Source of the DNA: Sphingobium lactosutens DS20
GTDB taxonomy: Bacteria; Pseudomonadota; Alphaproteobacteria; Sphingomonadales; Sphingomonadaceae
Reading direction: 5' to 3'
Length of the DNA: 64,000 nt
NCBI RefSeq assembly: GCF_000445105.1
Contig: NZ_ATDP01000073.1
Location: 62,001 to 126,000, forward strand
Shown here piece by piece: positions 36,442 through 45,457 of the stretch. A model generated the notes under the pieces. It was not told the origin of the DNA, made no database searches, and was given only the letters and a program-made list of their open reading frames with translations. Both the position numbers and the translations under genes were made by a program. Each line of letters opens with the position of its first letter. Position 1 is the first letter of the stretch.

Positions 36442-38064
36442 GTGAAGCATCTTAAATCGCTTTTGAGGGGCAGCATCTTGGCCACTGGGCTGGCGGCGTC
36501 TTTGACATGTACCCTGCCAGTTTTGGCCAAGACGCAGATCGGTTCTTCGGCACCTGCGCGCCCCGCCGAACGGCAAGTCAAACCGCGCAACATCCTGTTC
36601 ATCATAGCCGATGACATGGGAACGCGCCTCGGCTCTTACGGCGCCCCTGTTCAAACCCCCAATATCGACCAACTTGCCCAGCAGGGCGTAAGCTTTGATC
36701 GGGCATATAGTCAATTTCCCTGGTGTGGCCCCAGCCGAGCATCCTTCCTCACCGGCACGCGCCCCGATACGACACGCGTCATGGATTTGGCGACGCCTTT
36801 CCGGGATGCCTTGCCGGACATTCAGACATTACCCGAATATTTCAAGACGAATGGCTATTTTTCTGGCCGCGTCGGCAAGATTTTCCACCAGGGGGTTCCC
36901 AGCGATATTGGCACGAGCGGCCCTGATGACGCCCAATCATGGGACGAAGTCGTCAACCCCCGCGGTCGCGACAAGGATGCCGAAAATGGCAAGCTGATCA
37001 ATTTGACGCCTGGGATTCCCTATGGATCGGCCCTGGCTTACCTGGACGATGGCGGCAAGGACGAAGAACAGACCGACGGAAAAGTCGCGACAGCAGCGAT
37101 AGAAATGCTGAAGGCGAACAAGGATAAGCCCTTTTTTATCGCCGTCGGATTTTACCGGCCCCATGTGCCGGAGGTTGCGCCAAAAAAATATTTCGACCTC
37201 TATCGACCGGAGGATATCAAGCTTCCGGCTGAAACACCCGAAAGCCTGGCTCGAAACCTTCCTGCTACGCGGGCATGGCTACCCGATAACTTCGGCATGA
37301 CCGACGATGAACAAAGACAGGCGATCAGGGCCTATTTTGCCGCCACCAGTTTCATGGACGCGCAAGTGGGCAGGGTTCTTGCCGCGCTGAAAGACCTCGG
37401 ACTGGACGACGATACAATCGTGGTGTTCACCAGCGACCATGGCTATCTGTTGGGCGAACATGGCCAATGGATGAAAAACATTCTGTGGGAAGAGTCGGAT
37501 CGCGTCCCGCTTGTGATCCGGACACCTGAGGGGAATTCGGCCGGGAAGCGATCGCCTCGCACCGTGGAATTGCTCGATCTTTATCCAACGTTGACCGAAT
37601 TGGCGGGTCTTCCGCATTATTCGCGGAATGAAGGGCAGAGTTTGAAGCCCTTGATCGAGAACCCGTCGGACCGGACATGGAAGAAGCCGGCCCTGTCTCA
37701 AGTGCGCGGTGGTCGCAGTGTGCGGACCGAACGGTGGCGTTACACCGAATGGGAGGCGGGCGCGAAGGGGCGGGAATTGTACGACCACAAGACTGATCCG
37801 CGTGAACATCATAATCTGGCCAATGACCCTGCTTATGCTGCTGTCATGACAGAGCTAGCCAGTCAGTTGCCTAAGGGGCCTGTGGAAAAGCGCCCCGATG
37901 CCGCAAAATATAATGCAGTGGAAAACTGCCTGATCCTAACTGCTTCCGCAGCCGCGTGGAGCAAGGCGAAGGCACATCAGGCGAATGGTGAAGGCGCCCC
38001 GGGTCGCAAGCCGGGCGGAGAAGGGGGAGGCGGAATGAAGCTTTGCGAAGCGATCGATCCGTGA
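36442..38064 (+). CDS. S1-family sulfatase, iduronate-2-sulfatase-like
   Basis: 540 residues from a GTG at 36442 nine bases after AAGGAG; upstream ATGs lack a ribosome-binding site. Sec signal peptide MKHLKSLLRGSILATGLAASLTCTLPVLA. NILFIIADDMGTRLGSYG gives the first metal ligands, C95 in WCGPSR is the formylglycine site, and TRPDTTRVMDLATPFRDALPDIQTLPEYFKTNGYFSGRVGKIFH is characteristic of the iduronate-2-sulfatase group; TSDHGYLLGEHGQW gives the second metal site. The C-terminus is Gly/Lys-rich. Likely removes a sulfate ester from uronate or deoxysugar residues; the true substrate is unknown. Confidence 0.92.
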   Translation: MKHLKSLLRGSILATGLAASLTCTLPVLAKTQIGSSAPARPAERQVKPRNILFIIADDMGTRLGSYGAPVQTPNIDQLAQQGVSFDRAYSQFPWCGPSRASFLTGTRPDTTRVMDLATPFRDALPDIQTLPEYFKTNGYFSGRVGKIFHQGVPSDIGTSGPDDAQSWDEVVNPRGRDKDAENGKLINLTPGIPYGSALAYLDDGGKDEEQTDGKVATAAIEMLKANKDKPFFIAVGFYRPHVPEVAPKKYFDLYRPEDIKLPAETPESLARNLPATRAWLPDNFGMTDDEQRQAIRAYFAATSFMDAQVGRVLAALKDLGLDDDTIVVFTSDHGYLLGEHGQWMKNILWEESDRVPLVIRTPEGNSAGKRSPRTVELLDLYPTLTELAGLPHYSRNEGQSLKPLIENPSDRTWKKPALSQVRGGRSVRTERWRYTEWEAGAKGRELYDHKTDPREHHNLANDPAYAAVMTELASQLPKGPVEKRPDAAKYNAVENCLILTASAAAWSKAKAHQANGEGAPGRKPGGEGGGGMKLCEAIDP

Positions 38065-38284
38065 AAAGACGAAGGTCCTCCCCCACAGCCCATGTGGGTA
38101 TTGCCTAATCAGCAACGGCCAATCGAACGGCTGCGCTATTCGATCGGTTGGAGAAAGATCAAAGACGGCTGCGGAAATTCAGGGTTAGGACAATCGGGGT
38201 GCCATTGCTCGCCATCTTATGGCTCTCCTCATTGCCGACCGACGTAACCGTAATTTGTAAATTAGTGGAATAAGGGTCGCTTCG

Positions 38285-40612
38285 ATGCATCACATTATGT
38301 TCGCCCTGCTCGCGGGAACCATGCTGACGGCGGCCGCGTCATCACCTTCGCAACCGGTCATCGGAACCCGCTCGAAGCCGGTGCTTGAAATGAACGGGCT
38401 GCGTTTCAAGGATTTGAACGCAAATGGCCGTCTTGACGCTTATGAAGACTGGCGCCTGACGGCCCAGCAGCGCGCTGACGACCTCCTCGCGAAGATGACG
38501 CTGACCGAGAAGGTCGGCATGATGATGATCGCCACCAACAACCCCGATTGTGACGGCTCCCTTTCGGATCGCGGCCGTGATCTGATAGACAAGCAGAAGC
38601 TGACCCGCTTCATTCTGCGCGCGCGCGTGACGACCGTCCCGGCCGACTGTTCGGTCAAATTGACTGGCTTCGCCCTGTTCGGCGGATACCCGCAAACGCC
38701 GGATCAGATGGCGCGCTTTACCAATATGGTTCAGGAACGGTTGGAAGCCGGTCGGCTCGGCATCCCCGGCCTGTTCAAGGACAATGCCCGCAACCATGTG
38801 GAGACCAAGCCAACCTTCGGTATTGCCGCAGGCGCAGGAGCATTCACGGAATTCCCTAAGGAAGCAGGTCTGGCGGCTGCCGCTCTTGGCGCTGGGGCGG
38901 CTGTCGATGCGCGCGGGAGTGTGCCGCGCACATTGAAAGGCGACATGGCACCGCTGCGAGACCTGACCGATGTTATGAGCCGGGAATGGCGTGCGATCGG
39001 GCTGCGCGGCATGTATGGCTATATGGCGGATCTAGGCACGGAGCCGCGCTGGTCGCGCTTCCACGAAACTTTCACCGAAAATGCCGACCTGATGTCCGAT
39101 ATCATCGGGTCCCTCATCGGTGGATTGCAGGGTCCGGTGCAAAAGGATGGATATTCCTTGTCGCCCACATCAGGCGTCGCGCTGACCGTCAAGCATTTCC
39201 CAGGCGGAGGCCCTCAGGAAATGGGTCTCGATCCTCACTACACCTTCGGCAAGCATCAGGTTTATACCGATACCAGCGGCAAATACGGCTTTGGCTATCA
39301 TCTTCAGCCCTTCCGTGCCGCCATCGCAAAGGGCGCATCATCGATCATGCCCTATTATGGCGTGCCCATTGGCGTGACCTATGAAGGCGTTCGTTACGAC
39401 CAGACCGGCATGGCTTTTTCAAAGCAGATCGTGACCGACCTCCTGCGCGACAAATTGGGCTTCAAGGGATATGTAAATTCCGACACCGGCATTGTGGAGC
39501 AGCGGGGATGGGGTCTGGAAAGCTACCGGACCAATCCTGCAACCGGCAAAGCGTTCACGGTCGCTGACCGGGTTGTCACCGCCGTGACGAGCGGTACGGA
39601 TATTCTTTCGGAATATACCGATGGCAAGGCACTGATTGCTCTTGTCGAAGCCGGTCGATTGAGCGAACGCGATCATGTCGATCCGGCGGTCAGGAGGCTG
39701 CTGATTGAACAGTTTCAACTGGGCCTGTTCGAAAATCCCTATGTCGACGCAGCCGCGGCTCCATCCGCCATTGGACGGCCGGAAGACCGGGAACGCGGTC
39801 TCGACGTGCAACGGCGTTCGATCGTGTTGCTGGAGAACCGCAAGGCATTGCTGCCTCTTAAGCCTCGTTCGAAGGTCTATGTCATGGGCTTTGGCGCAGA
39901 AGCGGCCCGCGCCGCGGGACTTGAAGTGGTCGACGGGAACGGGAAGCAACGGACTCCCGTCCCAAAAGACACCGCGGCACTGCTCGTCAAGATCATGGTC
40001 AATCCCACGGGCGCGCGCGCATATTCCTCAAAATCTCCGGACACAGGGGGGAAGGCGGTCGGCCCCGAGTTCAACCTGATCGACCCACGAACCAATAAAC
40101 AGCAGGCGACCTGGGGCGCGCAGGACCCATGCGTGTATGACCCATCCGCCAAGGGCTTCGAAACTGCGGACGGCTGTCTAGATAGCGGGCTCATCTTCGG
40201 GGGCGGATTTCCCTGGGAAGTGAACAAGCTCGCGCTTTCCGACTTCGCTGAGGCGCAGAGCTGGACGATGACGCCTTCACTATCGGAAATCAAAGCGGCG
40301 ATGCAGGAAATCGGCGATCCTGGAAAGGTCGTGGTTTCCATCTATTTTCGCAATCCTTATGTCATCGACAAGGAAAGTGGCCTGCGCAATACGGGCGCAT
40401 TGCTGGCGACTTTTGGCGTCAGCGATCGTGCGCAATTTGATATCATGACGGGCAAGTCGGCGCCCAAGGGCCGGCTGCCCTTTGCCCTTCCGGCAAGTCG
40501 GGAGGCTGTCTTGACGCAAAACCCCGATGCGCCAGGCTATGCCGATACGCGCGACGGCGCGCTCTATCCCTATGGTTTTGGGCGCAGTTTTGGTCGGACC
40601 CGAAAGCCGTAA
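38285..40612 (+). CDS. Glycoside hydrolase family 3 protein
   Basis: 775 residues. A short hydrophobic signal (HHIMFALLAGTMLTAAAS) precedes an EF-hand-like calcium loop DLNANGRLDAYEDW (43-56), then the GH3 N-domain with KHFPGGGPQEMGLDPHY (303-319) and the nucleophile D400 in GYVNSDTG, where most GH3 enzymes have SDW. The C-terminal GH3 domain follows, ending in DGALYPYGFGRSFG. GH3 enzymes remove terminal beta-linked sugars. In this locus the enzyme probably releases a neutral sugar or beta-glucuronide-type residue in the periplasm; linkage cannot be read. Confidence 0.9.
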   Translation: MHHIMFALLAGTMLTAAASSPSQPVIGTRSKPVLEMNGLRFKDLNANGRLDAYEDWRLTAQQRADDLLAKMTLTEKVGMMMIATNNPDCDGSLSDRGRDLIDKQKLTRFILRARVTTVPADCSVKLTGFALFGGYPQTPDQMARFTNMVQERLEAGRLGIPGLFKDNARNHVETKPTFGIAAGAGAFTEFPKEAGLAAAALGAGAAVDARGSVPRTLKGDMAPLRDLTDVMSREWRAIGLRGMYGYMADLGTEPRWSRFHETFTENADLMSDIIGSLIGGLQGPVQKDGYSLSPTSGVALTVKHFPGGGPQEMGLDPHYTFGKHQVYTDTSGKYGFGYHLQPFRAAIAKGASSIMPYYGVPIGVTYEGVRYDQTGMAFSKQIVTDLLRDKLGFKGYVNSDTGIVEQRGWGLESYRTNPATGKAFTVADRVVTAVTSGTDILSEYTDGKALIALVEAGRLSERDHVDPAVRRLLIEQFQLGLFENPYVDAAAAPSAIGRPEDRERGLDVQRRSIVLLENRKALLPLKPRSKVYVMGFGAEAARAAGLEVVDGNGKQRTPVPKDTAALLVKIMVNPTGARAYSSKSPDTGGKAVGPEFNLIDPRTNKQQATWGAQDPCVYDPSAKGFETADGCLDSGLIFGGGFPWEVNKLALSDFAEAQSWTMTPSLSEIKAAMQEIGDPGKVVVSIYFRNPYVIDKESGLRNTGALLATFGVSDRAQFDIMTGKSAPKGRLPFALPASREAVLTQNPDAPGYADTRDGALYPYGFGRSFGRTRKP

Positions 40613-40620
40613 ATCGCTGG

Positions 40621-40664
40621 TGCATGGACAAGGCGGAAACGCGACGGCACGCCTTGCCCATGCA
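40621..40664. terminator. Long hairpin after the GH3 gene, locus boundary
   Basis: A 15-bp stem with one mismatch (40621-40635 with 40650-40664) and a 14-nt loop lies between the GH3 stop and the convergent cobU stop. No T-tract on either strand. It may act in both directions or mark the edge of the catabolic locus. Confidence 0.45.
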
Positions 40665-40715
40665 TAGCAACGAACAGCGGGGAAGGCGAATGCGTGCCCG
40701 ATTGTTGGCACTGCC

Positions 40716-41228
40716 TCATTTCAGGCGAAGCGGAAGCCCGGCAACGACCAACATGACCTCGTCGCAAATGGATGCCATATGCTGATTGAGGCGTCCGGCG
40801 TCGTCGCGGAATTTCCTGGCAAGCGCATTGTCGGGAACGATGCCCCAACCCACTTCATTCGCGACCAGGATGATGGTGCCGTCGAAACGCGCGACGGCTT
40901 GCGTCAGGATGGTTGCTTCCGCCTCGAACGGCTTGCCGGCTAGTAACAGGTTGGACAGCCAGAGCGTCAGGCAATCGACGAGGACGATCTTGCCCTGACC
41001 CGAAAGCGCGTCGATCGCCGGCGCCAGGTCGAGCGGGGCTTCGATACAATGCCAGCGCCCGTCCCGGTCCGCGCGATGGCGGGCGATCCGCGCGTGCATT
41101 TCGTCGTCGAACGGCTGGGCAGTGGCGATGAAAACCGGCGCGCCCTCACCCACTTCTGCGCGCTGCTGGGCGTAGCGGCTTTTGCCCGAACGCGCGCCAC
41201 CCAGGCAGAGGAGACGATGGCTGGTCAT
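40716..41228 (-). CDS. cobU: Bifunctional adenosylcobinamide kinase/adenosylcobinamide-phosphate guanylyltransferase
   Basis: 170 residues from the ATG at 41228 (MTSHRLLCLGGARSGKSRYAQQ). Phosphorylates adenosylcobinamide and then attaches GMP, giving AdoCbi-GDP. P-loop GGARSGKS (10-17), HRADRDGRWHCIEAP, VDCLTLWLSNLL and LVANEVGWGIVPDNALARKFRDDAGRLNQ are the family blocks. It is also called cobP. Last gene of the minus-strand cobalamin operon. Confidence 0.95.
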   Translation of the reverse strand: MTSHRLLCLGGARSGKSRYAQQRAEVGEGAPVFIATAQPFDDEMHARIARHRADRDGRWHCIEAPLDLAPAIDALSGQGKIVLVDCLTLWLSNLLLAGKPFEAEATILTQAVARFDGTIILVANEVGWGIVPDNALARKFRDDAGRLNQHMASICDEVMLVVAGLPLRLK

Positions 41229-41250
41229 AGCGAACAGTCCTTGTTTGCGG

Positions 41251-42189
41251 TTAAAATGCCAAGATTGTCGCGGCGGTGACCACCCATAATAGCATGCAGG
41301 CGGTGATATAGATGCGGAGCGCCCGATCGATATCCCGCCCGTCGGCCGATCGCCCTTCGGCATTGATCCATGGTTTGTCGTACAACTCGCCATCATAGGC
41401 GACAGGCCCCGCCAGTCTTAGTCCCAATGCGCCCGCCATCGCTGCTTCGGGCCAGCCGGCATTGGGTGAGGCATGGTTTCCCGCATCCCGCCACAGGACA
41501 CGCCAGCCGCCTCCGCCCGCAAGGCAGAGCAGAAGAGCGGACAGACGCGCCGGGATCAGGTTCGCTACGTCATCGATCCGCGCGGCCGCCCAGCCGAACG
41601 CGCGCCAGCGCTCCTCGCGATGGCCAATCAGGCTGTCCGCCGTGTTGATCGCCTTATACGCCCACACGCCGGGAAGCCCGAAGAACAGCAACCAGAAAAG
41701 CGGCGCGACGACGCCGTCACAGAAGCTTTCGGCCAGACTCTCGATCGCTGCGCGGGAAATCCCGGCTTCGTCCAGCCTGTCGGTGTCGCGTCCGACGATC
41801 GCGCCCACGGCCTCTCGCGCTTTTGGGCCAGAGTTGGCGTGGAGGGCAGCGGCGACGGCGCGGACATGCTGGAAAAGGCTGCGTTGGGCCAGAACGGGCC
41901 ATGCCAGGATGCCGAGGCCGATCCTTGCCGCTTGGCCGATCAGATGTTCGACAATCAGCGTCAGCGCGACGGTAACGCCGATCACCGCACCGAGCAGCAG
42001 GATCAAGGTCGCAACACCCCATGCGCGGCGCGTACCAAACGCGAAGGACGGGAGGTTCCACCGCCTTTCGCACCCCTCGATCACACGGGCGAACAGACCG
42101 ATCGGGTGGCCGACGCGGCGATAGACGCGTTCCGGCCAGCCGAAACCTGCGTCGAGTATCAGGGCAAGCATCGCCGCTGGTTCAACCAT
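41251..42189 (-). CDS. cobD: Adenosylcobinamide-phosphate synthase CobD/CbiB
   Basis: 312 residues, ATG at 42189, overlapping the upstream cobC stop by 8 bp. Integral membrane protein with several hydrophobic segments; joins the aminopropanol (or its phosphate) to adenosylcobyric acid. GWPERVYRRVGHPIGLFARVIE, GRDTDRLDEAGISRAAIESLAESFCDGVVAPLFWLLFFGLPG and YKAINTADSLIGHREERWRAFGWAAARIDDVANLIPARLSAL are family blocks. Its presence shows assembly of the aminopropanol arm. Confidence 0.94.
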   Translation of the reverse strand: MVEPAAMLALILDAGFGWPERVYRRVGHPIGLFARVIEGCERRWNLPSFAFGTRRAWGVATLILLLGAVIGVTVALTLIVEHLIGQAARIGLGILAWPVLAQRSLFQHVRAVAAALHANSGPKAREAVGAIVGRDTDRLDEAGISRAAIESLAESFCDGVVAPLFWLLFFGLPGVWAYKAINTADSLIGHREERWRAFGWAAARIDDVANLIPARLSALLLCLAGGGGWRVLWRDAGNHASPNAGWPEAAMAGALGLRLAGPVAYDGELYDKPWINAEGRSADGRDIDRALRIYITACMLLWVVTAATILAF

Positions 42190-43159
42190 GACGCAAGGCT
42201 CGGTCCAGCCGGTCAAGGTCCGCCGCGTCGCACGGCAATCCGATACGCAGCCAATGCGGCTGATTAGCGAAGGGCCGCGTCAATATACCCTGCCGGGCGA
42301 GACGGTTGAACAGCGCATGGGCGTCTTTGGCTTCGATCAGGCGAAACAGCGGGCAGGCGCCGACCGCGCTATAGCCATGGTCGTTCAACAGCGCGTCGAG
42401 TCTGGCAGCGGCGCGGGGCAGTGCCAGCCGTGTCTGCGCAATCCATTGCTGGTCCTGATAAGCAGCGGCGCCGATCGCCAGCGCAGCGGAAGACAATGGC
42501 CAAGCGCCGAGCAGACGGCGGAGCGGCTCGACTATCGTCCGGGGTCCCAGGACGAAACCCAGGCGAACGCCCGCCAGCCCGAAAAATTTTCCGAAGGACC
42601 GGAAGATGATGAGCCGCTCTGCATCGTCAAGCGCGCTGGCTAGGCTGATGCGTGGATCGACGTCGGCAAAGGCTTCGTCCAGCAACAGCCAGCTGCGATC
42701 GGACCGCCCGCGCAGCAGCAGTTGCAGGTCTGTGCGGCTGATCGTCCGCCCGTCCGGGTTGTTGGGATTGGCCACTATCAGGGTAGCCGACGTTCCTGCG
42801 GCATCCTGCGCTGCTATCGGCATGCTGCCTGGGATCATCTCGGCATGTGTGCGATAGGCGGGCGTGACATGATAAGCCGGCCCGCCTAGCATCTGTCCGA
42901 CCAGCCGCATCCCGATTTCCGTGCCCGGAACCGCGCAGATATGAGCAGGCTCGACGCCGAAATAGGCTGCGGCGGCCCGCTCCAATTCCTGCAGCGCCGA
43001 CGCTTCGGGGAGGCGATGCCAGTCGAGAATCAGGCCGGCCGCGCCGGGCCACGGATCAGGATTGATCCCGGTCGACAGGTCGAGCCACGGCCCATTATCG
43101 CCAAATGCCTGCCTGGCCGCTTCCAAAGCGCCGCCATGCCAGACAAAGGGGCTGGTCAT
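42182..43159 (-). CDS. cobC: Threonine-phosphate decarboxylase (PLP-dependent) CobC
   Basis: 325 residues, class I/II aminotransferase fold. Decarboxylates L-threonine-O-3-phosphate to aminopropanol phosphate for the nucleotide-loop linker. HGGALEAARQAFG and LDLSTGINPDPWP at the N-terminus, VANPNNPDGR, LLLDEAFADVDP, and the PLP Lys in FRSFGKFFGLAGVRLGF. It overlaps cobS upstream (ATGA) and cobD downstream. In Pseudomonas nomenclature this is cobC; in Salmonella the equivalent is cobD. Confidence 0.92.
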   Translation of the reverse strand: MTSPFVWHGGALEAARQAFGDNGPWLDLSTGINPDPWPGAAGLILDWHRLPEASALQELERAAAAYFGVEPAHICAVPGTEIGMRLVGQMLGGPAYHVTPAYRTHAEMIPGSMPIAAQDAAGTSATLIVANPNNPDGRTISRTDLQLLLRGRSDRSWLLLDEAFADVDPRISLASALDDAERLIIFRSFGKFFGLAGVRLGFVLGPRTIVEPLRRLLGAWPLSSAALAIGAAAYQDQQWIAQTRLALPRAAARLDALLNDHGYSAVGACPLFRLIEAKDAHALFNRLARQGILTRPFANQPHWLRIGLPCDAADLDRLDRALRHG

Positions 43160-43878
43160 GCCAGGCCAGCCAGGGCGGAGGCGGCCACCAGCAGGGTCGT
43201 TTCGGTGAGTTCAATGCCAGCGCCATGGCCATCGCCCGAGATGCCGCCGATGTGCCGCCTGATCCATCGTCCCCAAAGCAGCACTGCCAAGGGCAGGGAC
43301 AATAGCGAAGGCGACACCATCATGGCTGCCGCGATGAGCGCCAAAGCCCAGAGAATGAGGTCGACCGCGCGCACAGCATGACGAAAGCGTGATCCCAGCC
43401 CCTCATGAAGCGGCGTCAACCAGCGCGCCCAGCATAGGGGCGCGATGCGCGCGGCAAAGGGGATGGGGGCCAGGGCAATAAAGGCATTTACCTCGATCAG
43501 ATGGTGCAACAGAATGAGTTTCGCGATCAGTTGCATTGCGATTGCGACGACGGCGAAGCTGCCGGCATGCGGATCGCGCAGCACGGCGATGAGCCTGTCC
43601 CTGCCTTTATGCGCTGCTCCGACGGCGTCGGCGATATCGCCCAGACCATCGAGATGCAGCGCGCCTGTGACCCAGGTCCAGACCGCCAGCGCCGCCAGCG
43701 CGCCGATCCAACTGTCCACCTGAGCACCAGCCCAGGCCGCTGCCATCACCAGCAGGCCGATGATGATGCCGACGGCCGGGAACCACCGGATCGAGGCTGC
43801 AAAATCATCGGGATCGGCCGCTACGGCGGGCAAGGGCAGGCGGGTCAGAAATTGGAGCGCAAGAACAAAACGCTTCAT
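43156..43878 (-). CDS. cobS: Adenosylcobinamide-GDP ribazoletransferase (cobalamin synthase)
   Basis: 240 residues from the ATG at 43878 (MKRFVLALQFLTRLPLP). Polytopic membrane enzyme that joins AdoCbi-GDP with alpha-ribazole (or its 5'-phosphate), the penultimate or last step. The motif LHLDGLGDIADAVGAAHKGRDRLIAVLRDPHAGSFAVVAI carries the conserved acidic metal site. Coupled by ATGA overlaps to cobC downstream and to the phosphatase gene upstream. Confidence 0.94.
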   Translation of the reverse strand: MKRFVLALQFLTRLPLPAVAADPDDFAASIRWFPAVGIIIGLLVMAAAWAGAQVDSWIGALAALAVWTWVTGALHLDGLGDIADAVGAAHKGRDRLIAVLRDPHAGSFAVVAIAMQLIAKLILLHHLIEVNAFIALAPIPFAARIAPLCWARWLTPLHEGLGSRFRHAVRAVDLILWALALIAAAMMVSPSLLSLPLAVLLWGRWIRRHIGGISGDGHGAGIELTETTLLVAASALAGLA

Positions 43879-44444
43879 CGCGCCAGCCCGACGATCTGCG
43901 CCGACGGCCGATCCCCGGGCCAGACCTGCAATGACAGCAAGGCGCCATAGGGGAGGTCGAACGACCAGAGCTGCGGCCAATCAAAACCGCACAGCAGGTG
44001 AAGAGTGGCCCGCATCGGCCCGCCATGCGTCAGCACCAGGGTGGAACGCGGCGTGAGGCCCGTCAGCGCGGCCGACACGCGATCACGCAGATCGGACCAG
44101 CGCTCGCCACCGGGGGGCGGGCAAGTCTCCGGGGCGGCCCAGAATAAGCTGAGCGCCTGCGCGTCCAGATCGGCGGCGGCTCGCCCGTCCCATTCCCCGA
44201 AATCCAATTCGCGCCAGCGCGGGTCCAGTGCCGGGGTCAGATCCTGCTCCGCACCAATGGCCTCGGCTGGCAAGCGACAGCGCGTCCGATGGGATGCGAT
44301 CAATTGATCGACATGCAACGCGCGCGCCTGCCGGACGCAATGGTCGATACCCTCCTGCGTCGGCGCCATGTCCGTGCGGCCCAGCATCAGGCCGGGTATG
44401 ACGGGTTCGCCATGGCGCAGCAAGTGCAGGTGATAGCTGGTCAT
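43875..44444 (-). CDS. Histidine phosphatase family protein, alpha-ribazole phosphatase-like
   Basis: 189 residues. The phosphohistidine motif is LLRHGEP (about 7-13), with ASHRTRCRLPAEA, LDFGEWDGR and VLTHGGPMRA supplying the rest of the catalytic pocket. In a cobalamin operon this is most likely the enzyme that removes the phosphate of alpha-ribazole phosphate or adenosylcobalamin phosphate. Between cobS and cobT, with ATGA-type overlaps on both sides. (The Salmonella name is also CobC, which conflicts with the decarboxylase name.). Confidence 0.88.
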   Translation of the reverse strand: MTSYHLHLLRHGEPVIPGLMLGRTDMAPTQEGIDHCVRQARALHVDQLIASHRTRCRLPAEAIGAEQDLTPALDPRWRELDFGEWDGRAAADLDAQALSLFWAAPETCPPPGGERWSDLRDRVSAALTGLTPRSTLVLTHGGPMRATLHLLCGFDWPQLWSFDLPYGALLSLQVWPGDRPSAQIVGLAR

Positions 44445-45457
44445 TGCCCTTCCGAAACAGATGCTTCGGCAAAGGTTGCCATTTCGGCATGGGCGGCGAG
44501 CGCGGACCGCACGATATTGGTTGCCACCGCTGCGCCACTGCCTTCGCCCAGACGCATGTTCAGCGACAGCAACGGATCAAGCCCCAGCCGGTCAAGCAAC
44601 CGCGCGTGGCCCGGCTCTGCTGAACAATGGCCCGCGAGACAATGATCGGTGATCGCCGGATTGTCCCGCGCCAACGGAGCCAGCGCAGCGCAGCAGATGA
44701 ACCCGTCAAGCAGGACCGGCACGCGAAGCTGGCGCGCGCGCAGCATCGCCCCGGCCATGGCGGCGATTTCCCGGCCACCAACATGGCGCAACGTTTCAAA
44801 GGCGGAACGGGAAGCCGCGCGATGCAGGGCGAGCGCGCGGTCGATGACGTCAATCTTGCGTCGCACGCCGGCGTCATCTACTCCGGTGCCTGGGCCGGTC
44901 CATGCCGCAGCGCCCTCCCCGAAACTACGGGCGCACAACGCCGCCGCCGCCGTAGAATTGCCGATCCCCATTTCGCCGAGCACGATCATATCGAGACCGG
45001 CGTCAACCTGTGCTGCACCGATGCTGAGCGCTGTCAGGCATTCGTCAGCGGACATGGCAGGCGCGATCGAGAAGTCCTGCGTCGGGCGATCAAGGTCGAT
45101 GGGCACGACGCGAAGGTCAAGACCGGCCGCGCGGGTGAGGGCGTTGATAGCCGCGCCGCCGCGTTCGAAATTGCCGACCATCTGCGCGGTGACGCTCGCG
45201 GGAAAGGCGCTGACGCCCTGCGCCGTGACGCCATGATTGCCGGCGAAGACGACCGCGCGCGCCTTTTGCATCGTGGGGCGGCCCCGGTTCTGCCAGCCGG
45301 CGAAGAAGATTGCGATCTCCTCCAGCCTGCCGAGCGATCCCGCCGGCTTGGTAAGTTGCGCCTGCCGATCGCGCGCCGCCGCCTGCGCCTGCTGATCAGG
45401 AGCGGGCAGGTCGGCAAGAGCAGCCTCAAAGGCAGCGATGGTGGAAAAGCCGGTCAT
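44441..45457 (-). CDS. cobT: Nicotinate-nucleotide--dimethylbenzimidazole phosphoribosyltransferase
   Basis: 338 residues. Makes alpha-ribazole 5'-phosphate from the lower base and nicotinate mononucleotide. AAARDRQAQLTKPAGSLGRLEEIA, VVFAGNHGVTAQGVSAFP, VLGEMGIGNSTAAAAL and the catalytic Glu region near the C-terminus (LNMRLGEGSGAAVA) are characteristic. No bluB or cobalt-insertion gene is in the window, so the lower base is made elsewhere or taken up. Confidence 0.95.
   Translation of the reverse strand: MTGFSTIAAFEAALADLPAPDQQAQAAARDRQAQLTKPAGSLGRLEEIAIFFAGWQNRGRPTMQKARAVVFAGNHGVTAQGVSAFPASVTAQMVGNFERGGAAINALTRAAGLDLRVVPIDLDRPTQDFSIAPAMSADECLTALSIGAAQVDAGLDMIVLGEMGIGNSTAAAALCARSFGEGAAAWTGPGTGVDDAGVRRKIDVIDRALALHRAASRSAFETLRHVGGREIAAMAGAMLRARQLRVPVLLDGFICCAALAPLARDNPAITDHCLAGHCSAEPGHARLLDRLGLDPLLSLNMRLGEGSGAAVATNIVRSALAAHAEMATFAEASVSEGQ

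Noticed and set aside
21571..40664. Catabolic locus as a tRNA-integrated genomic island
   Set aside because: It abuts a tRNA, but I found no repeat of the tRNA 3' end at the far side and no integrase gene. Base composition cannot be measured reliably by eye.
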